In this document: piece by piece, positions 24,711 to 36,909 of the stretch
How positions within the stretch are numbered: position 1 is the stretch's first letter
How the letters are laid out: each line of letters opens with the position of its first letter
Assembly: GCA_008692225.1 (NCBI GenBank)
Contig: VICG01000013.1
Coordinates: 1,054,001-1,118,000 of the forward strand
Source of the DNA: Monilinia fructicola
Taxonomy: Eukaryota > Ascomycota > Leotiomycetes > Helotiales > Sclerotiniaceae
Length of the DNA stretch: 64,000 nucleotides
Reading direction: 5' to 3'
Notes under the pieces: model-generated
What the model was told of the DNA's origin: nothing
Database searches by the model: none
Seen by the model: only the letters and a program-made list of their open reading frames with translations
Translations under genes and position numbers: made by a program

Positions 24711-24812
24711 TTTCCCTTTCCCTTTCCCTTTCCCTTTCCCTTTCCCTTTCCCTTTCCCTTTCCCTTTCCCTTTCCCTTTCCCTTTCCCTTTCCCTTTTTT
24801 CCCTTTTTTCCC
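24711..24812. repeat. TTTCCC hexamer microsatellite array
   Basis: About 14-15 almost perfect head-to-tail copies of TTTCCC (GGGAAA on the other strand), ending in longer T runs. It is not the TTAGGG telomere unit. The minus strand gives a Gly-Lys pseudo-protein that I disregard. Confidence 0.93.
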
Positions 24813-26405
24813 TTGCCTCACATCTTCTTTATTTGTAATGCTAGATTACATCCAATCAAAGATTGATCAGTCACATATTTTACTTCATCTACTCCTATTC
24901 GTGCAGCCTCTCTTAAGATATTCCTCGATCATCCTATAGTCTCTGTGTAGTTGAAAGAACCCATTTCGTACACAATTGCCATCTTAGATCCAATCCAAAT
25001 TCAAATCGCCATGCGTTCTAGTTATTGGTAATTCCAACCAAACTATCCTCAGTCTGAGTACTCCCCAGTGCTTCTAGGGCGTCTCGCCTTCGAGAAAATA
25101 TCTATGGCTCCCAAAGTTCGGCAGACGAAATATCACAAAAAGCCAAAGCCATGGGACCCATTTCAGGCCCTCGGGTTAACTCGAATATCTAGGTTCTTGA
25201 GATATTCACTGTCTTGTCTGTTCAAGCTGTCTGTTTATTCATAGAAACTCATATTATCTCGATCAATTCAGCCACCCATTCACCCCTTCACTTGAAGTCT
25301 TTTAGCAGCTCGTTAAATTCCTATATATTCATTACTTCGAACCTTTGACGCTCGCTGCAGTCACCCATCTCAATTTTACATCTTGCTCATGAAGAATACA
25401 ATGACATCTCCTCACCACCGCACTACAAGATCAAGGCCAAATCGCCGAGAAATTGAAGAAAATCACCGGCCTCATACAGAAGATCCGCGGCTCGAACTCT
25501 GCTGTTGGACGAGCGTACTTTTTCCCTTTGCCTTGGTATGTAATCTGAGTGAACTAGTGGAAGATATCTTCGCGTCTCTTCGATTCACTCTCTCCTCTCC
25601 TCTCCCCACCATGCAGCCCCCAAAACATGAAAGCCCTGACTAAACGCTCATAGTGACGTTTCAACATCTCTTCCTCCATAGCACACACCTGGCCCCCTCC
25701 AACATCCACACCAAACTCCAGCGATTCTAATCCGAAACCCAAATGCAGCAGATAAAACCCCGGAGAATGGATGGACTTGTGATTCTACCATATCTTGAAG
25801 TTGTAACAAAAGGTTTACCAAATACGACATCACATAGGGAATATTACGTATTGGTTAACCGTCATGAATAGTGTGTGTTGTGTATGAAGGTTGAGATCGA
25901 GAATGAGGCTAATTATGTGCGCAATCGCGGTGAGTCGCTCGAATCCCTATGGGTATGGTATTAGTCATCTTCCTCGGATGCTACGGCTACTGACGAGGAA
26001 GGTCCTTTCGGCATCATATTATCGAAATAGCAATATACTACCAGTCTTCGATGGGAAGAGAGGGAGCGACGCTACGTTCTAACTCGCATCTCTTTCTCCC
26101 CCATCCCACCACGCAAGAAGGGAGATCGCAAGTCAATCCAAGAACATTGATCCTCAGACCTTGGCTTTGGCCTACTATCTAGACGTTCTAACCCAAACCA
26201 CACATATGCATCATCGCTGCCCCTAGCAGCTAAGGCATCACCGCATAAACACCCTCCCTCCCCCAGAACCTCCCGCAAGAATCCGAATAATCCACACACC
26301 AGCACTACCACCCCGAAACCCTATGAAGAAAACACCAACCCGCCCCCAAAGGACCAACTTCGGACCACTCACCGCACCTAATAGTCTACATCCATTCCTC
26401 CCATA

Positions 26406-26420
26406 CCCCCCCCCCCCCCC
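26406..26420. repeat. C15 homopolymer
   Basis: Fifteen consecutive C residues within a C-rich region. Its length is likely uncertain in any short-read or pyrosequencing assembly. Confidence 0.9.
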
Positions 26421-27042
26421 TCAAATTCCAACACCACCTACCACTCACTACCCCTACCATGCAACCCATCCGAGTAGTGAAGCTCACAGCAACCCCCGGT
26501 CTTACCACCGAGCTGTCTTTCGGATATCTTTCACATACTGCTTGTGGGATATGAAAAGAATGAGGAATTGATTCCAGGGTAAGTCTGGGAGCCTCGTACT
26601 GCTCGACGAGGAGAACTACTATCGGGCGAGGGTGGGGCAAGGCTTAGCAGCCTGTGGACCTTTCTGAATGCCGGTTGGATGACTGAGCTCTGCTTGATTC
26701 TTCATGACGTGGATTACTTGTGATAAGGGGATGCTCTTCGTTTCTGCCGCGAGCGTTGTTTTCACCTCCGGCTAGCTCAGGTTGTGGCAAGGATGTGTAA
26801 ACTGGGTGGGTTAGGAGCTTGGCTCCTAACATCATTAATATTGATCAATATAAGATGATTATTAATCTTCATACGGCTGTTCGTATCCAGAACCTAGCCA
26901 TCGCTCCTATTCATCTTCCTCTTCGCCATCCGTACTAACTTGCGTCAGAGTAGGTTGCCGGCTCACCTTTTCCCTCTTTACACTCCCCGCCCTCTCATCA
27001 TACATATCCATAAACGTACTTTCATCCCCCACCTCCTGAGGT

Positions 27043-28270
27043 CTATTCCCTCCGCGTTCCCTTCGGGGTATCATCGTCTTCATCATCACTATCATCATCC
27101 TGCTCTGCCCTCTGCGCAGCTCTCTTAATCTGTCTCAATAGTAGTTGATCATCATACATATCCGCCATGGCAATGAAATTCTCGCATCCCATGGCCGGAC
27201 ACTTGACCACTCTCTGCCCCCGTCTCACCGTCGCATTATCTCGATGATAATCTTTGATGGCTTCTTTTTCGAAACTATGGTTACACTTGCTGTTGGTATA
27301 TGGTTCGCGGAACGTGACAAATGTCAGAGGACACTTGAGATCTTTGATGACCTTTTCAATGACGATGTCGTCGTCCGAGGATTCTCCTTGGCCTTCGACG
27401 TTTCCTTGCGCGGAGGGATGCGAGCGGTCCGAGGGGAACCATGTGGATTCTTTGGGGAGGGGTACGTCTTGATCTGGGTGGAGGGAATCGTGGACTACAC
27501 GCTTGAAACTCTTGTAATCATTATGTGAGGCATATCTGTAGAAAGCCGAGTTAGCAATCTGTCGCCCTTGAATTTTGTGCCCAGCTGAGAAAGAAGATAT
27601 AACATTGCTTGGGATACCTTTTCGTCATGCTTTCCGCCTCATATTTCGTCTTGTAATCCTCCTTGATCTGACCCAACAGCTCCACCGCACTGATGACTTC
27701 CCCATCCAGCCTCGCATCCTCATCATCGTGCTGGCCCCTGGTCCTCCGATGGGCAAGAGCAGGAGCAGCCGCTGATAATTTGTCACAAACATCCCTAATA
27801 ACCAGTTCACCTCTCTCCGCCTCATCGCCCTTATCAATCAAAAGCCTCATCGCTAACTCTGCCTGTTCGGTCCAAAAATTAACTTTCTTCGCCAGATGTC
27901 TCGTATGGGTTTCCAAATCCTTGTGATTCGCCGGAATCTCGTCTTCTCCTCCTTCGTCCCTTGCTCTCTTCCGCGCATTCTTCTCTACTTGTCGCTTGCG
28001 CTCCAATAGTCTATCATTGTTATTGACGGTAGTTGTTGTAAGATTCTGGATAGCGGCACTGAGATGTTTCTTTAGCTTGGCGGTATTGTGAAGAGCGCGA
28101 ATATTGGCAATGGCTTGTTGGGCATCGGCGGAGAGAGGACAGGTTGGGGGGGTGTACTCTGGGAAGGGAATGGGCTCGTTTGCATTGGAGGGGCGTGATC
28201 TTGCTGGTGCCGGGGATGATTGTGGGCCGTTGCGCTCACCAGCTGTTTGAAGACGTCTCCGGATAGACAT
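27043..28270 (-). CDS. nse2: E3 SUMO-protein ligase Nse2/Mms21 of the Smc5-Smc6 complex (2 exons)
   Basis: Exon 1 28270-27618 and exon 2 27535-27043 join in phase 2 (intron 27617-27536, GTATCC to CTACAG) to give 381 residues. The second exon contains an SP-RING of the zf-Nse type: VIKDLKCPLTF, a KCNHSFEKEAI segment and a KCPAMGCENF segment at about residues 280-345, with the Cys/His zinc ligands present. The preceding 220 residues are helical and charged, as expected for the part that docks on Smc5. Nse2 attaches SUMO to Smc5/6 subunits and repair proteins and acts in the nucleus during recombination repair. An acidic Asp/Glu tail follows the RING. The protein is longer than yeast Mms21 (267 residues), which is usual in filamentous fungi. 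Confidence 0.88.
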
Positions 28271-29388
28271 GATGTAAATCCGTGTTGTTGAGTGGGCGAT
28301 GTATGTTGTAGTATCGAGGAAGGAGAAGAAGTGCCAAATGCGTACTTGATTAGGACGACCTCGGGATGTGGGAGACGCGTCTGATTGCCGAATCCGGGGA
28401 CGCGAACTTCAAAGCGTTTATCCGCGAGATATTAGCGTGGACACCTGATAAAGCAATAGAACTAAACTTTACAGCAAGCAGCATGTAAAAGGAATACTGT
28501 ACCGATCATATCAAATCCGCTCCAAGGACGAAAAATTATTCATATATATACCTACCTAGGAAGGTACTAGGTACTATCTAGGTATATATCCATCTGGATA
28601 TACACATATCATATCTCACACAGAATAAAATTCAACAATCTGTATAATTTGTATAGTCTGTATGTTACCTCCCATTTTGCGAGTTTTTATTCTTGATATA
28701 GCCCTGTTCTGTTACATCTTTAAATTTGGCATTATTTTGCAAATCGTTTGAATTCCTTGTAATAAGTGGCAATGAAGCTCTAATCATCAAAGTTGAAGGA
28801 AATGAACGTAATATAATATTTTAGCCATCAATCTTTGGGTTCAAGTGCCTAGGTAGCAGGATTATCATACCTACCTACTCTGCGGTTGTATGAAGCTTAG
28901 ATTTGATTGATGAAAGCGTTGAAATATTCATTTGGCAATCCATGGATATGTAAACCGGAGTTCTTTTTGTGCCTTTGGGAGATACTATGGCTGCCAAATG
29001 AAATGGATTATCTTGCTACTCCAGCTCCTACTACTTCCACTTCGTTATACTAAATCAGATTAGACAGTCAAAATCTCTCATGAAAAACTCTGCTATTCAT
29101 TCAGTTTGCAAAGTTTAAGCAAATGGGAGTATAAGACTCACGATTTTGCTCGAATCTCTAAAGACTCGTATTTCTGTAATTGCTTGAATCATCATCATTC
29201 TACTCTCAACTTTGTCATATTACAGTTCACTTTGTACCTGGAACCTTTCCTTTCTAACCTTCATCTTTCTAACTCACGCTTGTGTTTACAGTCCTTGAGC
29301 TTGTTCTCATTTCCCAACCATCTCCATCCAACGTCAACAACAGACGCTTGGAAGAAAATTTAGGAAACAGTCCTTGTGGTATCTCAAT
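28271..29388. promoter_or_regulatory. Divergent intergenic region between nse2 and the Nudix gene
   Basis: About 1.1 kb holding both promoters. Around 28553-28590 is a cluster of TACCTAGGTA-like palindromic elements (CTACCTAGGAAGGTACTAGG and on). No coding region is visible. Confidence 0.5.
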
Positions 29389-29983
29389 ATGACAAACTTA
29401 CCGCCTATCACCGATCGCTCCTACGGCATGATTACCATGCGCTACCTACCAAGCCTCCAGCTTTCCACACCTCCACCTCCTCCCACTCCAGCCAACACCG
29501 AAGTTCTTCTTATCCAGCAGAAAACCGTTTGGAAAAGTGTTCCTCCATTTTGGTGCTTCCCAAAAGGACATGCTGAATCTGGCGATGCATCCACCCTTCA
29601 TACTGCCATCCGAGAGCTCGAGGAGGAGACATCTTTGAAGGCCAAACTTGAGGATGTCTTGAGATTTGACACTGCTGGAAAGACGGGAGAAAATTGAGGG
29701 ACAAGATGCAAAAGAATGGGATGGCAGCTTTTCGGAAAGATACATAAATCCTGTGAGAAAAAATGGAAAGGAGGTCAGGTTTTGGCCTGCTTTGTTGCCA
29801 AAGGAAGAGGGGGAGAAAGAAATCAAGATACAGGAAAAGGAGGTTGCGGGTTATAAGTGGTGTTCGTGGGAAGAAGCAGTGGAAAAGATGACTTTTGATG
29901 AGAGTAAAGAAACGTTCAAGAGAGCGTTGGCCATGTTTGAGGGTCATGGAAAGGTTCATGAGGAGCTTAAGGCTAAAGTCTGA
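29389..29983 (+). CDS. Nudix hydrolase, diadenosine-polyphosphatase-like, one frame shift
   Basis: Translation begins at the ATG at 29389 (MTNLPPITDRSYGM). The N-terminal half has the Nudix strand EVLLIQQKT, PPFWCFPKGH and a Nudix box ending IRELEEETSL; the spacing between the first Gly and Arg-Glu is one residue longer than the canonical G-x5-E-x7-RE, with Asp in place of the first Glu. The rest (KEVRFWPALLP, EVAGYKWCSWEEA, LTFDE-like) continues the same fold in the next frame. One extra base between 29666 and 29694, most likely in the GGG at 29685-29687, breaks the frame; without it the model is 197 residues. Such enzymes hydrolyse nucleoside diphosphates linked to another group, often ApnA. 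The real substrate is unknown. No intron of suitable length explains the shift. Confidence 0.78.
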
Positions 29984-32145
29984 CGAGGTGATCCAAAATG
30001 AAGTTCCATGGGGGTCAATTTGTCAGTGCTACAACTTCGCCTCGAAACTAAGTGTGTTATCCCTCTCTACTTGGGTCTGGGTGCCATTCCGTAGGTTTTT
30101 GGTAATCGACATCTTTGTGTTTGACTCGATGATCTTAATGATCTTAATGAGCTGCGAGCTGTGCAGCTCTAGTTGGTTTTTCTGTAAAAGTCGGACCATA
30201 AGAGCAGATAGGGCTAAAGCTTTCCAGTAATGAGTGGTATGATACATATCTACCACTAGACCCAAATTTGTGATCAATTACACACAACAGTGGTGGCATA
30301 GAAGACTACGACGTTCATGTATGATCAAGGAATTGGACGACAGGAAATCTCTTAGCCTCATATGCTTTTCGTTGATCAATCGTCAATCGAGCACATCAGA
30401 TGAAATTAGCCACATCCTAGTCGGGGAAATTAGCAATTGAATAAAGTAGTTGTCCTTCGGATATCCGAAGTTGCTACAGTACAGTATTAGTCCTCGCCCG
30501 ACAGCTTGGATGAGACTAATCCTGTACCTACGGAGTATATCCTTGATGTGCCAACGAGTCTTGACCTAATGGATCACCAACGTTTTGATACGGTAAAAGA
30601 TTGAAAAAAATGCAAACGATACACCCCCTAGAATGTAAACCTCGCCAATCAAGTCCCCTGCATATCACAGATGTACATAGAAGATACCAGAATAACTTAC
30701 GGAGTATACAGTAGGTGAGTAAATCCATGTACATTGTACAGAGAGTACTTATTGGTACGGGCATTTCTCGCCCCATTTCTTCTATCGTTCACCGGTAGAC
30801 TTTTTAGTGTGGCGCCATTTCCAAAATTGGGGCAAATCGATATGATTTTTTCAGAGATAGGCTTTCTTATCGTTGATGAGCGTGCTTCATCGCTCTTATA
30901 TGATTGGATTGAGTTTGCTGACTTAGTAGTTCCCCACGGCAAAAAGCTTGATATTAAACAAGGATAATCTGTCCGTCGGTATGAGCGAGTCGCTTAAATC
31001 CATTTGAGGTATGCCGAGAGTCTGGAGGATCCATGGATGTCTATCAAGGCGTTGTTCAAAAAGTATACAGTACTCATTGGTGATGCGGGTGGAATACATG
31101 ATTTGATTCTGATATACTCGAGATATCGTGTATTCATCTGTGTATCCATCTGTACTCTGTATGTTCATCTGTATGTGAATGAAACTCGAAGAGATGACGG
31201 GCGGGCTGTTACATCTCTGACAAAACCCTCGGTCATACTTTCCGTCTGAAAGATGGAGGAGGAGGGGTGGAGAGAAATGTCTTAGACTCCTTTCGAACAA
31301 GGCATGCTCACGTCCCCCACCTAAGAGATGGATACCAATGTATCCATTATTGGATGGATCTCTCCAACAAACGCGGCTTATGTACCTTAGCACCGTCAGC
31401 AACGTCACAATACAATACTGTATGTAATGAAATTGCGGCTTCAGAACATATGCGGGTATCAATTTTCATCACATGCAGCTTCAATGTCTCGTTACATCGC
31501 AGAAGCGCAAGGGAAGTAGATTAGATTCAACTCGAGCACCTGTCAAGATTGATTCGTATCTAATTGACGATTGATAATTGACAGACGTTGAGAGTTCCAT
31601 TCATATTTTGATTTCCAATTGATCCTCCCCAATCAAGAGAACGGAAGTGATCATCAGGTTCATCATGAATAAGAATGGCATACCTTGTGTTACGAACCCA
31701 TGTCTAGCGATCCCAAGCGGATGATTCACTGCAGCTCAAGATACTGCACAGTCAATATGCAGGGCTACTTACTGTAGTCTGTCCTCCGTAGGAGGCTAGG
31801 AGACTGAGGCAGGAGTACATTGGAGGGGCTGTCGGGGCAGGTGAATGCTTTAAAGTACGGGAGGCGTATTTGAGTTTAAGCTACTGGACTTAGTATATAA
31901 AGCTTGACTCTCTCTACGACATGTCCATAACCCATACCTCATTTAATCGAGAGGCTTTCCGGATAAAGCTAGGTTCAATTTAGTTGGCATAACTGACTCT
32001 CGTCATTTGAAAATTTATACAAAACACATTGCATTCAGCACTTCTTTCTTACCCGCCAGTTTTTTCAGCATCTCTCTGTTGATGTTTTTGGAAGATATCA
32101 ATTGCACAGCTATTCCTATCCTTGTGCCATAATACTTCAGAGACA
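29984..32145. other. Intergenic, 2.2 kb
   Basis: No supported gene. Contains two exact TACGGAGTA copies (30529-30537 and 30698-30706). The minus-strand frame 30923-31462 (179 codons) lacks any recognisable domain and I treat it as chance. The final few hundred bases should contain the promoter of the Git1-like transporter. Confidence 0.45.
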
Positions 32146-33858
32146 ATGTTTAAACGTAATAAGAACACTACGGCTGAGGCCAATGATCTTACTGTCGATT
32201 CGAATTCGAGTCCGCACACCATTGAGCAGAACATTGACTCCCTCGCCGACCTCCCAAAGACGAGATGGGAGCGACTTTGGCCAGCCATGGCCTGTGGCTC
32301 AGGTCTCTTCTCTGATGGATATATCAATAATGTATTCTCAACTTCTGATTGGAAATCTCGTGCATAGCAGTATACTGACCTCTGCATGCAGGTAATCGGA
32401 TCAGTCTCTACCATACTCGGAAAAATCTACGGAACGGTATACACAGAGTCTGCGGCGGTGAAAAACATCTCTGCGATTACATTTGCCGGTACTGTTGCTG
32501 GCATGATCATCTTCGGATACACAAGTGACAAATGGGGCAGAGCAAATACCCTCACGCTGTCTACGTTAATCCTCTTCGTCTTTGCCGCGCTTGGCGCGGG
32601 CGCATATGGATATCACGGGAGCGCGGGCGGTCTATTTGCTGCACTCGCTGCATACCGTTTCCTTGTCGGGGTTGGAATTGGAGGAGAATATCCTGCTGGA
32701 TCCGTCGCCTGCTCCGAGGCTTCTGGAGAATTGAAAAGCTGGCACCCGAAATCGATGGTTCATCATCTTCACAAACGTCATGATCGATTGGGGATTTGTT
32801 ATCGGCGCTTTTGTTCCATATCTATTGGTTGTTATTTGCACGGAAAACCATTTGCGCGCTGCTTGGAGAATTGCACTTGGTCTTGGTGTCGTGCCTCCTA
32901 TGCTCTTGATTTATCTCCGACTCAAATTGAAGGAACCAGAAGAATTCCAGAGGTATGTAGTAAGGGTGTAAATGTTGTAAGAATTCGCTAATGGTAAATA
33001 GGGAGAGCATGAAGCATGTCAAAATTCCTTATGGTCTTGTGTTCAAGTATTATTGGTTTAGATTATTCGTAGTATCCCTAATTTGGTTCATATACGATGT
33101 ACGTGGGAAATCAAATCATCACATTAATTGGTACTAACATGCTGCAATAGTTCTCGACCTATTCATTCGGCATCTACTCGTCTAAAATTCTCAGTAACAT
33201 TTACGGAGACACTGCGCCCTTGTCTCAATCGTTCGGCTGGAACACCGTTCTTAACCTCTTCTATATCCCAGGAGCTATTCTCGGCTCCTTCTTTTCCGAT
33301 TTAGTCGGACCTCGCTATGCTCTCGCAATAGGAGTCTCATTACAGGGTATTGTCGGCTTCATCATGTCCGGCTTGTATCCAACGTTGTCTCAGGTCAAGA
33401 ATGTCCCGGCTTTCGTAGTCGTATACGGAATCTTCCTTTCCCTCGGAGAATTTGGTCCAGGCGACAACATTGGGCTCCTTGCATCTAAAACCTCTGCAAC
33501 GGGTGTCAGAGGTCAGTACTACGCTGTTGCCGCTGCAATTGGTAAAATCGGTGCTTTCGTCGGTACATATGTTTTCCCATACATTGAAGCAGCAGGTGGC
33601 AAGGGAAATGCTTCTGCACAATACCCATTCTACGTGTCGAGTAGTTTGTGCATTTTGAGTGCGCTCTTGGCATTGTTCTGCTTGCCGCATGTTGGACAGG
33701 ATACGATCACGACAGAGGATCTGAGATTCAGAGAATATTTGCAGAGTAAAGGATGGGATACTAACCAACTGGGTATGAGAAAGGGAGAGAACCTCGAGGC
33801 TGCCACGGCTAGACAAGCAGAGGTTGGAGAAAAGCAGGAGGAGGTGGTTTCTTCTTAA
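32146..33858 (+). CDS. Git1-like MFS transporter for glycerophosphodiesters/phosphate (4 exons, one frame shift)
   Basis: Exons 32146-32331, 32392-32952, 33002-33098 and 33151-33858. All three introns have clean GT/AG ends, and intron 3 has a perfect TACTAAC branch site. After an acidic N-terminus of about 40 residues come twelve predicted membrane helices. Typical Git1/phosphate:H+ symporter motifs are seen: the cytoplasmic loop GYTSDKWGRAN, the GVGIGGEYPAGSVACSE helix, IYDFSTYSFGIYSS, and SLGEFGPGDNIGLLASKTSA in helix 11. The reading frame carries one extra base at the AAAA run 32734-32737; without it the protein is 516 residues, normal for the family. Git1 homologues take up glycerophosphoinositol, glycerophosphocholine or phosphate at the plasma membrane and are often induced by phosphate or inositol limitation. 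Substrate choice cannot be read from sequence here. Confidence 0.85.
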
Positions 33859-34913
33859 TGTGGAAGAGTAATTTCTCGCGGCGAGGATAAGTGGAGTTCG
33901 GATTCGGAGTGGAGTTGGATCGGGAAAAAACCTATGTAATGAAAAGGCAGAGAAGTAGATACCCTACCTAATAATGCTATTGGTTGCGAATATATCGAAT
34001 CTCGTCGTGTCTTTCATCATGTGATGCTGACTTCCCTAGTGGGTAGTGATAGAAACTGAAGTAAAGTAGAACTCGCTTGATCCATCAGTGCTCTGTGCGC
34101 TTCCTTCGAATCTAGAGTCTGTTCTTTTTGAACTAGCCTCAGATTGCAACATAGTACCTGCAACAGTGCCATAGAATCACTGCCTCTCTCCTTATCACCT
34201 CTTATCATGTCCTACTGGGCACGAAACTGATGTCGATCCATGGTTTAGCCGGGAAAACTCGAGGGGCCGGATGGTGGATTCACTCATCATGGCCAATGGG
34301 TTTGATCAGCGCTCGGTTCGCTTGCAATGCGGACCGCCTTGGAAATTCTCACTTCGTCCGGGTCAACTTTGTTCTGCAGGGTCACGATTTCTCTCTTTGG
34401 AGTTTCCTTTTGGGGAGGGGGGCAGTGTGTTATCACCATCTAGTTTTCTCATCTGGTGGGCAGGCTAGCTACAGCGATGCTGGTAGGTAGACGGCAGAAC
34501 TGGTTCGTAGGGTTTGAATTTCCTATCCTTGGTATCATCCACACCATGAAATCTTTCTCGACCCGGCTTAGCGAACGACCCCCTTCCGACTAAAGATTGA
34601 AGATGTGTACAATAATATATGCCCGTTCATTCGAGAGTCCCACGATTTCAGCTCATTTCATTCCATTTTCTTACGCATTAATCCTATCCATATGCCCATC
34701 CGAAGACACGTGCTTCATGGTTAATCCGTTCCTGCAATTGGAAACGCCCATTCCGCCATTCATAAAACATTATCCAATCCATCCGCTGGCATCCAGCTCC
34801 ACCCCATTGCAATTCCGTTTGCTTGCGTTCTATTTCTTCGTTTGCCCATAACGTCATCGCGTATTAACAGTCATTATACATATCATACGTTTTCCCTCCC
34901 GCTACTACCAACC
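33859..34913. other. Intergenic between convergent genes
   Basis: About 1 kb with no supported feature. Only 3' flanking sequence of the two convergent genes is expected. Confidence 0.5.
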
Positions 34914-36909
34914 CTATCTTGACATGGGACTCACCGGACTAACCGGACTCACAAACTCATCGCCATCAGCACTGATATGCCCATCATGTCCAAGCAGGCT
35001 CCTGATTCTTCTCTCCGCCTCTCGAACAGCCGCATCCTCATCCGCGCTCCCCATCGGACTTCTAAATCTTTTCGGCTGTGGCGTCCCTGTGTCAGCTGGG
35101 GTCAAGGGAGAAGGAAACGATGCTTGAGGAGGCTGATACGACGACGAAGGTGCTTGATATAAAGGTCTTGGAGACACCGACGCAGAATTCGAAAAGCCCA
35201 AACGACCCCACCCTCCTCCAAGGGAGCTTTTTCTCATAGGGTAATGATACGAAGACGGTGGCATTCCGGCAGAACCTGCACCCGAGCGCGACGAGGAATC
35301 ACTCCTCGAAATCGTGACTACTTTTGCCGTTGCCCTCAAAGCCGTGGGGCTGGGTGACAGCGGCGGTACCGGCGCTTCTCGTTCTTCCTGGACGGGGATT
35401 CCAAAGTCGGACGCCGGAGGGCCACGTCCGCGATCAAAAGATGATGATAGAGCCGACGAGGAAGGAATCCCTGAACTTTCCGTCGTGATGGTCTGGATAG
35501 TAGAAGCACGTGGATACGAATGGTTTGTATACGGAGCACTCAAACGAGCTTTGGTGTCTGCTTTGCGGTTGCTGCTTGTAGAACTAGGACCTACAGCCGA
35601 AAAGCCGACCTCGCGTCCTGGGAAATTACGTGGTAGATTTGGGAACTTGGTTGGTGGAATATCAGTTGCTGAATCAGAGTTAACTGTGATAGGTGTATGA
35701 GGAGTCATTTCGCTTGCAGTCGTGCTCATCGCCCCGCTTGCACTGGTGTTCCGCTGTGCAGGGACGAACCTCCCCGGATTTTCGTAGCCAGGTAGCTCCG
35801 CGACACTGCTTCTTGGGCGTTTGGATTTAGAGCGGAACCAGAAGCGGTTAGATCTAGTTTTGAGAGTAGAGGTTGTGGTGTCCATCCAGGTGCTGGGATG
35901 ACTGGGCGGTGGTGGGAAGAATGGGAGAATAGACCCGTCTGTATCAGACCTTTCGGACGGGGGATTTCGGCGTCGGTATTGAACAATGAAGAAGACAACG
36001 ATGCTTAATAAAGCAGAAAGGGCTATAGCCACAGGGACGCCAATGACTATCTTCTTACGGGAGGCGGTTGTGACTGTCGGAGTCTGTGTGGTTTCAGTCA
36101 GGGATTGAGAGGAGATAGTTGGTGTTGGACTAGAAATTATGGTTGTTGCCGGAGGAAACGGCGAGGTGGTTGGAGATATTGTGGGCGCCAAGGGGATATC
36201 TGTAATAAGAATACTATCGGTTGGATTATGAATTGCTCCAGAAGTTGTTACCTGTGCAGATGACAATGACATTACTTGATCAACGGCTAATGATACTTCA
36301 TTCAGCGTTGTATCTCGAATGATTGAATCTGGTCCATCAGTGCTATTACATATAGAATTTTCCGCGCTGATGGAAGGGCTGAACTCTTCACCTGTCATAT
36401 TTGTGAGGGAAAAGCGGGGAGAGAAATTTGTGAGGACCGGAATAGAGGCTGGTGGGTAGGCTGAAGTATTTATGGGATTTGATTGGATACCGAAGAAACT
36501 GAGAACTGTCAAAACCATGGACAACAACAACTGCCGCGAAGATAATTGCTCACTATGAATTGCTTGCGTTTGGTCCAAGGTTTGGACTGAGGTGTATAAT
36601 TGCATTGTATGTTCCAATAGGAATAACCCATTCATCCAGAGTTGTCTATATTGCAATCAACAAATAAATCCCCTTGTTTCGTAAGAAAGAAGAGCTGCAA
36701 CATACCATAACATGATTACTACCGGTAAACAGAACTAACAAATGGCTACCCATCTCCCGTATCAAAAAAGAGTCGCCATCTTCCTTCCACCAGAGCGTGA
36801 CATCTCCAGAACCTAAAGTCGCCCCTGGAGATGGCCACGTGAAGTCGATATCTGCGCTGGTATACCCCAGAAACCCCCAAAACAAAAGGAGAGAAGACAG
36901 TCCTCGCAT
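34914..36909 (-). CDS. Single-pass membrane protein with N-terminal extracellular domain and long cytosolic tail (3 exons)
   Basis: Exons 36909-36706, 36645-36554 and 36498-34914 join in phase to 626 residues. Residues 1-21 are a clear signal peptide (MRGLSSLLLFWGFLGYTSA). The next 100 residues, starting DIDFTWPSPGATLGSGD with WWKEDG after it, resemble the fungal Kre9/Knh1-like Ser-Thr-rich membrane-anchored domain. A Thr/Ser/Pro-rich stalk follows, then one membrane helix (VIGVPVAIALSALLSIVVFF) and a basic YRRR stop-transfer. The remaining roughly 380 residues are Ser/Pro-rich and probably disordered. The layout (signal, stalk, one helix, phospho-rich tail) recalls cell-wall stress sensors, but no WSC domain is visible. 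Function is therefore inferred only loosely. The second intron (55 nt, GTGAGC to CTCAG) is needed to avoid an early stop. Confidence 0.75.

Larger units (their letters stand above)
21928..27042. other. Long intergenic region (5.1 kb), no supported gene
   Basis: Several open frames up to 157 codons (23604-24077, 24080-24529, plus strand) have no recognisable domain, no splice structure and simple-sequence bias; I do not call them genes. Simple repeats present: a GA-rich block at 22904-22957, CTTGT units at about 23449-23473, a TTTCCC array at 24711-24812 and a C15 run at 26406-26420. Confidence 0.45.

Noticed and set aside
24711..24812. Interstitial telomere
   Set aside because: The unit is TTTCCC/GGGAAA, not TTAGGG/CCCTAA.
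24624..24821. Minus-strand Gly-Lys repeat protein
   Set aside because: Direct translation of the TTTCCC microsatellite.
30923..31462. 179-codon minus-strand frame
   Set aside because: His/Tyr/Ser-rich chance-like sequence without motifs or splice context.
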